Shown: positions 33,384-42,359 of the stretch, one piece after another
How the letters are laid out: each line of letters opens with the position of its first letter
How positions within the stretch are numbered: position 1 is the first letter of the stretch
Assembly: GCA_964428475.1 (NCBI GenBank)
Contig: CAYRYO010000008.1
Location: forward strand, 1-54,755
Source: JARICQ01 sp964428475
Lineage (GTDB): Bacteria; Bacillota; Clostridia; Tissierellales; Tissierellaceae
Length of the DNA stretch: 54,755 nt
Direction of reading: 5' to 3'
Made by a program: the position numbers and the translations under genes
Notes under the pieces: generated by a model
Databases searched by the model: none
Told to the model about the DNA's origin: nothing
What the model saw: only the letters and a program-made list of their open reading frames with translations

Positions 33384-33412
33384 ATTATATATATTTCATT
33401 AACATTTGTCAA
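33384..33412 (-). promoter_or_regulatory. Consensus promoter of the Mn2+ riboswitch transcript
   Basis: On the minus strand: TTGACA (33407-33412), exactly 17 bases, TATAAT (33384-33389). Both boxes match consensus. The start would fall at about 33377, the 5' edge of the aptamer. Control is thus expected at the riboswitch rather than at initiation. Confidence 0.92.
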
Positions 33413-33488
33413 GAAATAGAATTACCTTGATAGTACTAAATTACCTTATATCTATATTTTATTTTTTCATATTCCATTTTTTTACTTG

Positions 33489-33980
33489 CTAGATCAAATT
33501 AATGACCTTTTCAACTACATCATCTAAGCTAGTTGTATTTGAAACTATATAATCTGCGTATCTTTTATACAATATATATCTTTCCCTATGTAGTGAATAT
33601 ATGCTTTCTGGTCCATCTTTTAATAGTGGTCTAGAGTTTATCGCTATATCTTCTATTATATCTTCTATATTTCTATCTACAAAGATAATTATACCATTTT
33701 TTTTTAAATTGTCCACATTTATAGACAATTTAATTACGCCTCCACCTGTAGATATAATTATTCCTTGTCTCTTGCTAATCACTTTTACTGCTTCCATTTC
33801 TACTTTTCTAAATTCACTTTCACCACCCTTAAATATATCACTTATCTTCTTCTTTTCTGTTTTTTCAATATAGTCATCTATATCGCAAAATTCTTTTCCT
33901 GTCTTTTCTGCTAATATCTTTCCTATCGTGGTCTTACCTGATCCTGGCATTCCTATCAATACAATATTTTTATCCAACAT
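33489..33980 (-). CDS. aroK: Shikimate kinase
   Basis: A 163-residue shikimate kinase that phosphorylates shikimate at the 3-hydroxyl with ATP. The P-loop GMPGSGKTT starts near residue 9. DIDDYIE holds the Mg2+/shikimate Asp, FRKVEMEA the substrate Arg, STGGGV the substrate-binding glycines, and SRPLL the lid Arg. The open frame extends to 34025, but ATG 33980, with GTGAGGTT about nine bases upstream and the family's normal beginning (MLDKNIVLIGMPG), is the better start. It overlaps the aroE end by 11 bases and is the last gene of the aroF-B-A-C-E-K run. Confidence 0.95.
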   Translation of the reverse strand: MLDKNIVLIGMPGSGKTTIGKILAEKTGKEFCDIDDYIEKTEKKKISDIFKGGESEFRKVEMEAVKVISKRQGIIISTGGGVIKLSINVDNLKKNGIIIFVDRNIEDIIEDIAINSRPLLKDGPESIYSLHRERYILYKRYADYIVSNTTSLDDVVEKVINLI

Positions 33981-34782
33981 GCTTTTTAACCTCACTATAT
34001 ACAGTATTATAGAACTCATCATCAAACTCTGTAGTGTTCCAAATTTCCTGTGACTTTATCCCCTGCGCTACTAACATATAAAGTCCATTTGCAGTTTTAA
34101 TACCAATTTCCCTACCATATCTTGCAAATATAGTTTCAATGGGATTGTAGATTAAATCTATTGCTGTATTGCATTTTCCTAGTATCTCCTTATCTACAGG
34201 TGATGCATCTATGTTTGGATACATTCCAAGCGGACTAGTATTTATTATTATATCTATAGATTTTATCTTCTTTAAATCTTGGTAATCTATTATCTGTGAA
34301 TAAGGGTATATATCATTAGATTTATTTGGATTTCTACTTGCAAATATTATGCTCTTTATTCCATTATTCTTTAAGTAATGAAATACACTCTTAGATGCCC
34401 CTCCTGTTCCAAGTATAATCGCTATTTTATCTTTTATCTCTATCTTTTCTTTTCTTAGAAGTGCCCCAAATCCATAGTAATCTGTATTATATCCTATTAT
34501 TCTATTATCTTTAAAGCCTAGTGTATTTACAGCACCTATCATCTTAGCCTCATAAGAAAGTTCATCTAGATATTTTAAAACTTCCACTTTATAAGGTATA
34601 GTGACATTATATCCCTTGACCTGCAGCATTTTCAATCCCTCTATAATACCCTTTAATCTATCCTTCTCTACTTGAAATAAATCATATTCACCATTTATAT
34701 CACTATTTTTAAATATTATCTCATGTAATTTAGGTGAAAAACTATGAGTTAGATGTTGTCCTATTAATCCATATCTACTCAT
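33970..34782 (-). CDS. aroE: Shikimate dehydrogenase
   Basis: A 270-residue NADP-dependent shikimate dehydrogenase that reduces 3-dehydroshikimate to shikimate. The substrate motif HSFSPKLH is near residue 12 and YNVTIPYK (the catalytic Lys) near residue 61. AVNTLG, GYNTDYYGF and the nucleotide-binding GTGGASKSVF follow, with NGLYMLVAQG near the C-terminus. I start at ATG 34782 because it overlaps the aroC stop as ATGA and gives the standard MSRYGLIGQHLTHSFSP beginning. The extra 23 residues in the longer frame are Ser-rich and lie inside aroC in another frame. Confidence 0.95.
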   Translation of the reverse strand: MSRYGLIGQHLTHSFSPKLHEIIFKNSDINGEYDLFQVEKDRLKGIIEGLKMLQVKGYNVTIPYKVEVLKYLDELSYEAKMIGAVNTLGFKDNRIIGYNTDYYGFGALLRKEKIEIKDKIAIILGTGGASKSVFHYLKNNGIKSIIFASRNPNKSNDIYPYSQIIDYQDLKKIKSIDIIINTSPLGMYPNIDASPVDKEILGKCNTAIDLIYNPIETIFARYGREIGIKTANGLYMLVAQGIKSQEIWNTTEFDDEFYNTVYSEVKKHVG

Positions 34783-35858
34783 AGCATCAAATCCAATATT
34801 GCAATCGCAGCTACCGCTTCTACTACTGGTATAGCTCTGGGAACTATACAAGGATCATGTCTTCCCTTTATCTCCAGTTCTATATTTTCATTTTTCACCA
34901 TATCTACTGTTCTCTGTGACTTAGCTATGGATGGAGTTGCTTTAAATCCCACTCTAAATATAATTGGCATTCCATTTGAAATCCCTCCAAGTATACCCCC
35001 ATTATTGTTTGTATATGTCTTGATGTTTTTATCTTCATCTATAAAGTATTGATCATTTGATTTGGAAGCACTTACCTTTGTAATTTTAAATCCACTTCCA
35101 AACTCAACAGCTTTTACTGCAGGAATAGAAAATAACAGACCAGAAAGTTTGCTTTCTATTGAATCAAAAAATGGCGATCCTACCCCTATAGGCATATTGA
35201 TAATTGAACATTCTATCACTCCACCTACAGAATCATTATCTTCTTTTAATCTAAGTATTTCATCTTTCATCTGATTACCCTTTTCTGCGTCCAATACTGG
35301 AAAAGCTTGATCCTTTAATCTATTTAACTCTTCTTCTTTTATATCTATAGGATTAAAATATCGGTCTTCTATATTTCCTACACTTCTTATATGGCTTCCA
35401 ATAGATATTGCCTTTTCTGCTAGTATCTGCTTTGCTATGGCTCCTGCAAATACTATTGGCGCTGTGAGTCTTCCAGAAAAATGTCCTCCACCCCTATAAT
35501 CCTGATATCCCTTGTATTTTACATTCCCAGTAAAATCAGCATGTCCAGGTCTTATCTTATCTTTTATAGATGAATAGTCTCTTGATTTTGTATCATTATT
35601 TCTTATAATGGCACATAGAGGTGTACCTGTAGTTCTAGCCTCAAAATATCCACTTAGTATTTCAAATTCATCTTTTTCCTTTCTTGAAGTAGACAATTCA
35701 TTTCTAGCTGGTGCACGTCTTGCCATTTCAATATTAATATAGTCTATATCTAGTTCTAAACCAGAAGGCAATCCATCAATAGTGATGCCAATAGCACTGC
35801 CATGAGATTCTCCAAATATTGATAATTTAAACCTATCTCCCCATATTCCACTCATCAA
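34779..35858 (-). CDS. aroC: Chorismate synthase
   Basis: A 359-residue chorismate synthase, which eliminates phosphate from EPSP using reduced FMN. Family signatures are visible: FGESHGSAIG (residues 15-24), RGGGHFSGRLTAP (about 122-134), the NGGILGGISNGMPI segment near 288, and a C-terminal KGRHDPC. Length is normal. The start ATGATG overlaps the end of aroA by 26 bases and the stop overlaps aroE, so translation is coupled through the operon. It needs reduced flavin supplied by other enzymes; none is encoded in the operon itself. Confidence 0.97.
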   Translation of the reverse strand: MMSGIWGDRFKLSIFGESHGSAIGITIDGLPSGLELDIDYINIEMARRAPARNELSTSRKEKDEFEILSGYFEARTTGTPLCAIIRNNDTKSRDYSSIKDKIRPGHADFTGNVKYKGYQDYRGGGHFSGRLTAPIVFAGAIAKQILAEKAISIGSHIRSVGNIEDRYFNPIDIKEEELNRLKDQAFPVLDAEKGNQMKDEILRLKEDNDSVGGVIECSIINMPIGVGSPFFDSIESKLSGLLFSIPAVKAVEFGSGFKITKVSASKSNDQYFIDEDKNIKTYTNNNGGILGGISNGMPIIFRVGFKATPSIAKSQRTVDMVKNENIELEIKGRHDPCIVPRAIPVVEAVAAIAILDLML

Positions 35859-37128
35859 TCTTACCTCCTAGTTTTTCAAAATCATTCCAAAATCCTGGAT
35901 ATGATTTTTTTACCACTTCACTGTTTTTTATAATTACTTCACCTTTACATTTTATAGATGCTATGGCCAGTGCCATTGCTATTCTATGATCATTCCAACT
36001 CTCTACCATTCCCCCATTCAAATATCTCTTGCCTTTTATCTCTAGTCCATCTTCCAACTCAACTATATCTGCTCCAAGTTTACTTAATTCCCTTGCTATA
36101 GCCTTCAATCTATCAGATTCCTTTATTCTAAGTCTCTTTGCATTTATTATCCTAGTAGTGCCTTCACTTAAAGCTCCCAATGTCGCTAATATTGGAACTA
36201 AATCTGGACATTGAGATGCATCTATTTCTATTCCATATGTATTTGATTTTTTTACCACTATAATATCACCTATTGATATGTCTGCACCCATCTCTTTTAC
36301 TATATCTAGTATCACCTTGTCTGCTTGAAGAGAATTTATATTTAAGCCCTCACATATTAGCTCATCACCCAGTATTCCTCCTACAATAAAAAATGCTGCC
36401 TGCGAGTAATCTCCTTCTACTATATAATCTCTATTTTTATACTCCTGACCACCTTTTACAATAAACTCATTATAATCCACATTGTCTATTTCTATTCCAA
36501 ATAAATCCAGCACCTCAATTGTGAGATCTACATATCCCTTGGACTCAAGTGGACTAGTCACCACTATAGTTGAATCTCTTCCTAGCATTGGCAGTGAAAA
36601 CAATAGCCCTGTAATAAACTGAGAGCTGATATTGCCAGGTATATGAAATCTTCCAGCTTTTAAACCACCATATACGGTAAGTGGAAGTTTTCCGTCTCTA
36701 GTCCTGTATTCTATACCTTGTTCTTCAAATATATCGTAATATGTATCTAAAGGCCTTTCTACTAACTTTCCCCTTCCAGTAAAAGTAATCTTTTCTTTGG
36801 AAAGTGCTGCAATGGGTATTAAAAATCTAAGAGTAGAACCCGATTCATTGGCATCTATTGTATCTTGGATTATCTTAACCTTTTCTACTCCCTCTATAGA
36901 TATACTCCCAGTTCCAAATCTTTCTTTTGGCTCTGCGATCTGATAGTTTACACCAAATGCCCTCATAGCATTTAATGTAGCAATTATATCTTGTGAAAAT
37001 ATTATATTGTCTATCTTTGAAATTCCCCTTGATAGGCCTGCTGATATAATTGCCCTATGGCTTCCACTTTTAGAAGGCGGAACCCTTAAGCTACCTTGTA
37101 AACTTCTAGGCCTTATTTTTATATCCAT
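35833..37128 (-). CDS. aroA: 3-phosphoshikimate 1-carboxyvinyltransferase (EPSP synthase)
   Basis: A 431-residue EPSP synthase joining phosphoenolpyruvate to shikimate-3-phosphate. It has VPPSKSGSHRAII (the shikimate-phosphate Lys, Ser and Arg, about residues 16-28), NESGSTLRFLIPI (about 94-106), the loop LVERPLDTY, DYSQAAFF, and near the end NDHRIAMALAIA. The PPSKSGSHR and NESGS regions carry the usual residues. I do not attempt to predict glyphosate response. It starts 10 bases after aroB, and AGGAGG-like sequence (TAGGAGGTGCAAA) precedes ATG. Confidence 0.96.
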   Translation of the reverse strand: MDIKIRPRSLQGSLRVPPSKSGSHRAIISAGLSRGISKIDNIIFSQDIIATLNAMRAFGVNYQIAEPKERFGTGSISIEGVEKVKIIQDTIDANESGSTLRFLIPIAALSKEKITFTGRGKLVERPLDTYYDIFEEQGIEYRTRDGKLPLTVYGGLKAGRFHIPGNISSQFITGLLFSLPMLGRDSTIVVTSPLESKGYVDLTIEVLDLFGIEIDNVDYNEFIVKGGQEYKNRDYIVEGDYSQAAFFIVGGILGDELICEGLNINSLQADKVILDIVKEMGADISIGDIIVVKKSNTYGIEIDASQCPDLVPILATLGALSEGTTRIINAKRLRIKESDRLKAIARELSKLGADIVELEDGLEIKGKRYLNGGMVESWNDHRIAMALAIASIKCKGEVIIKNSEVVKKSYPGFWNDFEKLGGKIDEWNMGR

Positions 37129-37138
37129 TTTGCACCTC

Positions 37139-38203
37139 CTATATATAGTGTTTTATCTCTTCTTTTTTTATTTTCTTTATAAACGATACTCCTATTTCTT
37201 CTAATAATACAATATTTATATTATCTCCATTTGTCTTTTTATCTACTGAAATTAGATCTTTTATCTCATCTAAGTTTATATTTGGCATCTTATATGGCAA
37301 TTTATATTTTTCAATAAGAGCCTTTATACTTTGACAAGTTCCTTCTCTTGTCAATCCTAATGCTTCACTCTTTTTTGTTATATTATAGATTCCTATTGCT
37401 ACCGCTTGTCCATGACTATATTTTTCGTAATTATAGTATTTTTCAACTCCATGTGCCAATGTGTGTCCAAAGTTTAATAGCATTCTCTCGCCATTATCCA
37501 TCTCATCTCTCTCAACTATTTCTTTTTTTATATTTAGGCATATATATATAATTTCCTCTATCTCTAAAAGAAGTTCTTCATCCCTACTGTAGTTAGATAA
37601 TTTCCCAAATAAATCCTTATCTCTTATACAGCCATACTTTATTACTTCTGCCATTCCATCATAAAAATATCTCTTACTTAATGTCTTTAACAAGTCGGGG
37701 TCTATATATACTGCTTTGGGCTGATAAAAGCTTCCTACAAGATTTTTACCTTTTTCTAAATTTACTGCAACTTTCCCCCCCACGCTACTGTCAATTTGTG
37801 CTAAAAGTGATGTTGGAATTTGAACAAATGGTATACCTCTTAGCAATGTAGAAGCTGCAAATCCTGCTAAATCTCCTACTACTCCACCACCAAAAGCTAC
37901 GATTAAATCAGTTCTTGTAATAGAAAAACCTAAAAGTTTATTGTATACATATTGCAAAGTCTCTATAGATTTGCTATTTTCTCCTGCCTTAACCACGATA
38001 GTTCTTACATAAAATCCACTATTGCCGAGATTTCTTTCTAAATCTTTTCCATATAGCAAATTTACATTTTCATCAGTTATTATAGCTATTTTCTTGCCTT
38101 TATATATCTTTTTTATATTTTCACCTATATTGTCTACTAAGCCACTTTCTATATATATGGTATAATTCCTTCCTGCAATATTTACATCTAGCTTTTTCAT
38201 CAC
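37139..38203 (-). CDS. aroB: 3-dehydroquinate synthase
   Basis: A 354-residue NAD- and metal-dependent enzyme that closes DAHP into 3-dehydroquinate. Motifs: the NAD-binding GGGVVGDLAGFAAS near residue 106, RGIPFVQIPTSLLAQIDSSV, GGKVAVNLEKGKNLVGSFYQ, metal ligands in GMAEVIKYG, and NFGHTLAHGVEKY with the conserved His residues. Length is standard. It begins immediately after the aroF stop (no intergenic base) with ATGATG, so one of two adjacent Met codons is the start. Second gene of the shikimate operon. Confidence 0.96.
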   Translation of the reverse strand: MMKKLDVNIAGRNYTIYIESGLVDNIGENIKKIYKGKKIAIITDENVNLLYGKDLERNLGNSGFYVRTIVVKAGENSKSIETLQYVYNKLLGFSITRTDLIVAFGGGVVGDLAGFAASTLLRGIPFVQIPTSLLAQIDSSVGGKVAVNLEKGKNLVGSFYQPKAVYIDPDLLKTLSKRYFYDGMAEVIKYGCIRDKDLFGKLSNYSRDEELLLEIEEIIYICLNIKKEIVERDEMDNGERMLLNFGHTLAHGVEKYYNYEKYSHGQAVAIGIYNITKKSEALGLTREGTCQSIKALIEKYKLPYKMPNINLDEIKDLISVDKKTNGDNINIVLLEEIGVSFIKKIKKEEIKHYI

Positions 38204-39217
38204 TTAAATCTCCCTATTTTCTATCTCTGCTAATTTTCTAAGAGTCTTTACAAGACCATCAAATCTTTCAGGAGTAATTGACTGTTCGCCATCACATTTA
38301 GCATTACCTGGATCATTGTGTACTTCTATCATTAGCCCATCTGCTCCTACAGCTATGGCTGCCTTTGCAAGAGGTTCTACCAACCACCACATCCCACTTG
38401 CATGACTTGGATCTACTATTATTGGAAGATGACTAAGTTTTTTAATCACTGGAATAGCACTTAAATCCAAAGTATTTCTTGTGTAATTTTCAAATGTCCT
38501 TATACCCCTTTCGCAGAGAATTATGTTTTCATTACCTCCGGCCATAATATGCTCTGCTGACATCAAAAATTCTTTTATAGTAGAAGATATCCCTCTTTTA
38601 AGTAGTATGGGTTTATCAGTCTTTCCAATTTCTTTTAAAAGATCAAAGTTTTGCATATTTCTTGCTCCAATTTGAATTATATCAACATCTTCTACAAATC
38701 TATCTAAATAATCTGTTGACATCAATTCTGTAACTATTGGAAGTCCCGTTTCTTTTCTTGCTAGTTTTAAAAGTTCAAGTCCTTCTACTCCCATTCCTTG
38801 GAAGGTGTAAGGCGATGTCCTAGGCTTAAATGCTCCTCCCCTTAGAAGTGTAGCTCCTGATTTTTTAACTGAATGTGCAATCTCTAATATTTGTTCTTTG
38901 CTTTCTATAGAACAAGGCCCTGCTATAATTGATATCTTCCTACCACCAATACTTTCTTTGTCAATTTTAATAATTGAATTTTCTTCATGTAATAATCTAT
39001 TAACCTTTTTATATGGTTCTTGAATATATATCAATTTTTCTACTACCCTATTTGATTTTATAAGTCCTGAATCAACATTGCCCATATCTCCCACAAGGTG
39101 CATAATATGTCTATTTTCCCCTACTGACTCATAAATTTGGCACCCAAGACTTATTAGTTTTTTCTTTAATTTTTCTACTTCTTCTTGGTTTGCATCTCTA
39201 TTAACTACCACTATCAT
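38204..39217 (-). CDS. aroF: 3-deoxy-7-phosphoheptulonate (DAHP) synthase, type I-beta with N-terminal regulatory domain
   Basis: A 337-residue DAHP synthase, the first committed step of aromatic amino acid synthesis. Residues 1-70 form a ferredoxin-like regulatory domain (starting MIVVVNRDANQEEVEKLKKK) as in Thermotoga-type enzymes, where it senses Tyr/Phe. The catalytic TIM barrel follows: AGPCSIESKEQ near 95, LRGGAFKPRTSPYTFQG, PILLKRG, and the metal-binding His in VDPSHASG. A divalent metal is required. AGGAGGGGATTAAA precedes ATG. It leads the aroF-B-A-C-E-K operon. Upstream is a hairpin but no T-box-like leader. Confidence 0.95.
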   Translation of the reverse strand: MIVVVNRDANQEEVEKLKKKLISLGCQIYESVGENRHIMHLVGDMGNVDSGLIKSNRVVEKLIYIQEPYKKVNRLLHEENSIIKIDKESIGGRKISIIAGPCSIESKEQILEIAHSVKKSGATLLRGGAFKPRTSPYTFQGMGVEGLELLKLARKETGLPIVTELMSTDYLDRFVEDVDIIQIGARNMQNFDLLKEIGKTDKPILLKRGISSTIKEFLMSAEHIMAGGNENIILCERGIRTFENYTRNTLDLSAIPVIKKLSHLPIIVDPSHASGMWWLVEPLAKAAIAVGADGLMIEVHNDPGNAKCDGEQSITPERFDGLVKTLRKLAEIENREI

Positions 39218-39248
39218 TTTAATCCCCTCCTAAAGTCCACATGCAAGA

Positions 39249-39272
39249 AAGAAGACTACTAGTAGTCTTCTT
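39249..39272 (-). terminator. Hairpin between the glutamate-synthase-like gene and aroF
   Basis: A 24-base near-perfect palindrome (arms AAGAAGACTACT and its complement) is followed on the minus strand by TTCTTTCTTG. It could be a weak terminator of the upstream gene or an attenuator for aroF. No aromatic leader peptide is evident in this 105-base interval. Confidence 0.45.
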
Positions 39273-39322
39273 CCATTAAAACATAAATATACTATTTTTG
39301 GTAGCCTTTTCACCAACAAAAA

Positions 39323-40876
39323 TTAAAGTTTCTCAAGTTCATCTTCTGCAAGTTCATTGTATGTTTTAAGTCCTGTAACTTGTTTGGCAATTTCAGTAAG
39401 TGGAACTATATCCCTTCTATCTATATAAGATAAAGCAAATTTCCTATTCAATGCCATAAGTTGTCTAAGTCCTGCCGATACCCTATTTATATAAGAATAT
39501 ACTCCTATGGCACCTGTAGATATACTGTCTATTTCATCCCCATATATTTCTCTTAATTCTCTAATGCCCTCAAATATATCTTCTTTTTTATTTCCAAATC
39601 TTTGCAATCCACTTGGAACTATACCTTCTTCTAATAAATCTCCAACTTTTTTCCCTACCATAGCTGCTGTCATAGCTGCTCTACCTATACCTATCATATC
39701 AACATATGGAGCAGCTAGAGAAAGTCCTTTAAAGACATGATCTTCTGTTGCAAACCCGCCCGCTATACAAATTTGAGGAATTTGGTAGTTCTTTTCTTTC
39801 ATCTTTTTAATAGCATTATAGACTATACTCTCCATATAAACAGTGGGCATTCCCCATTCATTCATCATCTTGCTAGGGCTACTTCCAGTTCCCCCTCCTG
39901 CACCATCAAATGTAATCAAATCTACACCCGCTTTTGACCCAATCTTGAGTATAGTGATTAAATCCTTTGGAGCAAATGGTCCAGTTTTAAAACAAACTCT
40001 TTTAGCCCCCATTTTCTTCAATTCTTCCACCCTATTAACTAATATTTCCTCATTCCACATTGGGAGCTTGCCTATTCTCTCAAATACGCATCCAATTCCA
40101 TTTCTATAATTCTTAGCTATTTCTGGATCTGAAGGATCTGGATATATCAAATATCCCTTCTTTTGAAATGCTAAAGCTAGGTCAATATCTTCAACTCTTC
40201 CCATTCCCTGTATACCCTTTGCACCTTGACCAAATTTAAGTTCTACCGATGTAACTCCAAGTTCTTTTATGGCATAATCTAGTACACCAAGGACTTCATC
40301 ATCATAATTTGCCTGAAGTATTATATCACCATATCCCCTGCTATATCTATTAAAATAAGATAGCATTTCTTCTATAAGTGGAGATTTAACTACTTTACCA
40401 TTTTCAACCACCAATTGTTTGTCTTTTGCAACTACATCTTCTCCTATTACTACCGGAATACCTGCAATTGCAGCTCCCGAGTAATAATCCTTCCAATTTA
40501 GTTTTGCTATTGCTGGAAGTATGATTGGCGCTTTGATGTCTATCTGGTTTTCAAGACCAAATTTACAGCCTATATCCACCTTTGGAAATGTAGCCTGATA
40601 TGAATCTTCATCGCATCCAAATGTTCCAAATACTTTCCCATCAATGTTAAAATGAGAAAAGTCTAATGGATAGCTTTTTTCTGAGGCAAATTGATTTATA
40701 TCTGTCTTAAATGGATAAATCGCCTCAGTCCCCCTAATAGCTGATAGACCTATTTCACAAGTTCCTACACATTTATCCGTACAAACCGAACACATTCCAG
40801 AAACAGGAGAAATATTTTCCGGTGTTCTCAAATTAGTATTTGTTATAGTACTTCCAAGTTCTTTGCTATAATTCAC
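39323..40876 (-). CDS. FMN-binding glutamate synthase family protein
   Basis: A 517-residue protein matching the synthase (FMN/Fe-S) domain of glutamate synthase without the amidotransferase domain. It has an N-terminal Cys cluster (CSVCTDKCVGTC, residues 28-39) and then a TIM barrel with LKFGQGAKGIQGMGR (232-246) and ITFDGAGGGTGSSPSKMM. Such stand-alone proteins are common in anaerobes; some are thought to be ferredoxin- or NADPH-linked, but the reaction is unproven. Start is GTG at 40876, seven bases after GGGGGC. A very good promoter lies upstream, overlapping the end of msrB. The gene directly precedes the shikimate operon, but a hairpin separates them. Confidence 0.9.
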   Translation of the reverse strand: MNYSKELGSTITNTNLRTPENISPVSGMCSVCTDKCVGTCEIGLSAIRGTEAIYPFKTDINQFASEKSYPLDFSHFNIDGKVFGTFGCDEDSYQATFPKVDIGCKFGLENQIDIKAPIILPAIAKLNWKDYYSGAAIAGIPVVIGEDVVAKDKQLVVENGKVVKSPLIEEMLSYFNRYSRGYGDIILQANYDDEVLGVLDYAIKELGVTSVELKFGQGAKGIQGMGRVEDIDLALAFQKKGYLIYPDPSDPEIAKNYRNGIGCVFERIGKLPMWNEEILVNRVEELKKMGAKRVCFKTGPFAPKDLITILKIGSKAGVDLITFDGAGGGTGSSPSKMMNEWGMPTVYMESIVYNAIKKMKEKNYQIPQICIAGGFATEDHVFKGLSLAAPYVDMIGIGRAAMTAAMVGKKVGDLLEEGIVPSGLQRFGNKKEDIFEGIRELREIYGDEIDSISTGAIGVYSYINRVSAGLRQLMALNRKFALSYIDRRDIVPLTEIAKQVTGLKTYNELAEDELEKL

Positions 40877-40936
40877 AATGAAAGCCCCCTATTTTATTAT
40901 TTTTCTAATATTATAAATATTTTGCTTATTAATTAA

Positions 40937-40965
40937 ATTATATTGCTTTAGCCTTTAAAAGTCAA
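40937..40965 (-). promoter_or_regulatory. Promoter of the glutamate-synthase-like gene
   Basis: On the minus strand: TTGACT (40960-40965), 17 bases, TATAAT (40937-40942). The -35 box lies inside the last codons of msrB. It is one base from full consensus. Confidence 0.82.
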
Positions 40966-41557
40966 TTTTGAATATATCCATTAAATATCCGTATCCCTCT
41001 TTTTCCATCACTTCATAAGGTACAAATCTAAGAGATGAACCATTTAAACAATACCTCTTTCCACCGTCTTCAACTGGTCCATCATCAAACACATGCCCTA
41101 AATGACTATCTCCAACTCTACTTTTTATCTCAATTCTATTCATTCCAAGACTTTTATCCTCTTTGTTTTTTATTACCTGGCTATCTATTGGCCTTGTAAA
41201 ACTAGGCCAACCACATCCTGCGTCATACTTATCATCTGATGAAAATAAAGGCTCTCCTGTAACTATATCTACGTATATTCCCTTTTCATCAAAATCATTA
41301 TATTCATGCATAAATGGAGCTTCTGTATCACCTTTTTGTGTTACTTTATATTGATTTTCTTCAAGTTTTTCTTTTATTTCTTCTTCACTTGGTTTTGAAT
41401 AAAGATCTTTATCTACTATATTTGTTTTCATAACTAAGTCATTCCTTTCTATATTTTGTTTTACACTTTTCTTGTCTCTTGAATTTGGAAGTATAAATAT
41501 TAATACTAAAACTAAAATAATTATTATTGTAATTATTATCATAATCTTACTTAGCAT
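40955..41557 (-). CDS. msrB: Peptide-methionine (R)-S-oxide reductase, membrane-anchored
   Basis: A 200-residue protein. Residues 4-23 form one strongly hydrophobic helix (KIMIIITIIIILVLVLIFIL), an N-terminal anchor that should place the enzyme outside the membrane. Residues about 55-195 are the MsrB domain: GCGWPSF (114-120), SHLGHVFDDGP (151-161) and the catalytic Cys170 in RYCLNGSSLRF. Most MsrB proteins read YCxNSxSLRF, so Gly at residue 173 is a small departure. It repairs oxidised methionine in exported or surface proteins. The partner MsrA is not in the window. The zinc-binding CxxC pairs of some MsrB proteins are absent. Confidence 0.95.
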   Translation of the reverse strand: MLSKIMIIITIIIILVLVLIFILPNSRDKKSVKQNIERNDLVMKTNIVDKDLYSKPSEEEIKEKLEENQYKVTQKGDTEAPFMHEYNDFDEKGIYVDIVTGEPLFSSDDKYDAGCGWPSFTRPIDSQVIKNKEDKSLGMNRIEIKSRVGDSHLGHVFDDGPVEDGGKRYCLNGSSLRFVPYEVMEKEGYGYLMDIFKIDF

Positions 41558-41622
41558 CCTTTCACATCCTATCTTAGAAATTTAGAATCCTATAATATTT
41601 GTACCCAATTAAGCTATAAAAT

Positions 41623-41644
41623 AAAAACACCCTAGGGTGTTTTT
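41623..41644. terminator. Bidirectional terminator between relP and msrB
   Basis: A perfect 22-base palindrome with arm AAAAACACCCT gives a GC-capped hairpin with T5 on either strand. It lies just after the relP stop at 41647 and ends that transcript. Confidence 0.85.
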
Positions 41645-41646
41645 GT

Positions 41647-42327
41647 TTAAAATATACTTCCAATAAAGGTTCTTTCCATCTCTTCGTCTCCTGGATTTTT
41701 ATCTTTTATTTCTTTTACTTCATTGTGAATGCTTTCCATCTTGTGGTCTAACTCGTATATAGCATCTGCTGCCTTTTTAAGTTCCATTACAAGCCTTCTA
41801 GGAACTTCTTTATTGTACTTGTAAAATATCTTATGTTCTAAGCTTGCCCAAAAATCCATTGCAATTGTCCTTATTTGAATCTCAACTTTTACATATTCCA
41901 TACCACGAGATAAAAATATAGGAATTTCAACTATTAAGTGAAAACTAGTATATCCATTTGGCTTGGGGTTTTTTATATAATCCCTTACCTCAAATATTTT
42001 TACATCTGTTTGTTTTTTTATCATTTCATAGATAGTGTATATATCAGAATTAAAAGGACATACAACTCTTATGCCGGCTATATCATAGATATTTTCTCTT
42101 GCACTAGCAATACTTACCTCGAATCCCTTTCTAGTGAGTTTTTTTATGATGCTCTTTGGCTCTTTAACTCTATGCTTTACATGCTCTATTGGATTGTGTT
42201 GATGAGTACAAGTAAACTCTTCATTCAATATCTTAAGTTTTGTATTCATTTCTTCTATTGCAAATTTATAAAGTATTATAAATTTTGACCATTGTTCTAT
42301 ATCTTTTGATGATAAATTTATTTCCAA
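41647..42327 (-). CDS. relP: Small alarmone synthetase, RelP/YwaC type
   Basis: A 226-residue single-domain (p)ppGpp synthetase that makes alarmones from ATP and GDP/GTP. It lacks hydrolase and regulatory domains. Landmarks: HNPIEHVKHRVKEPKSIIKK (44-63), YDIAGIRVVCPF (81-92, synthetase Asp82), YIKNPKPNGYTSFHL (117-131) and VEIQIRTIAMDFWASLEHKI (148-167, catalytic Glu149). From memory, the sequence is closer to Bacillus YwaC (RelP/SasA) than to YjbM (RelQ), notably in the first 60 residues and the NPKPNGY loop. RelP genes are usually induced by cell-envelope stress. Here it follows the OYE gene by 32 bases and is probably co-transcribed with it. Confidence 0.93.
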   Translation of the reverse strand: MEINLSSKDIEQWSKFIILYKFAIEEMNTKLKILNEEFTCTHQHNPIEHVKHRVKEPKSIIKKLTRKGFEVSIASARENIYDIAGIRVVCPFNSDIYTIYEMIKKQTDVKIFEVRDYIKNPKPNGYTSFHLIVEIPIFLSRGMEYVKVEIQIRTIAMDFWASLEHKIFYKYNKEVPRRLVMELKKAADAIYELDHKMESIHNEVKEIKDKNPGDEEMERTFIGSIF

Positions 42328-42359
42328 GTTAATTCTCCTTTTGCCATAAGCTTTGTGTT

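Noticed and set aside
39218..39322. T-box or tryptophan-type leader ahead of aroF
   Set aside because: Only 105 bases, no T-box sequence, no specifier-like stem and no leader peptide with aromatic codons. Only a simple hairpin is present.
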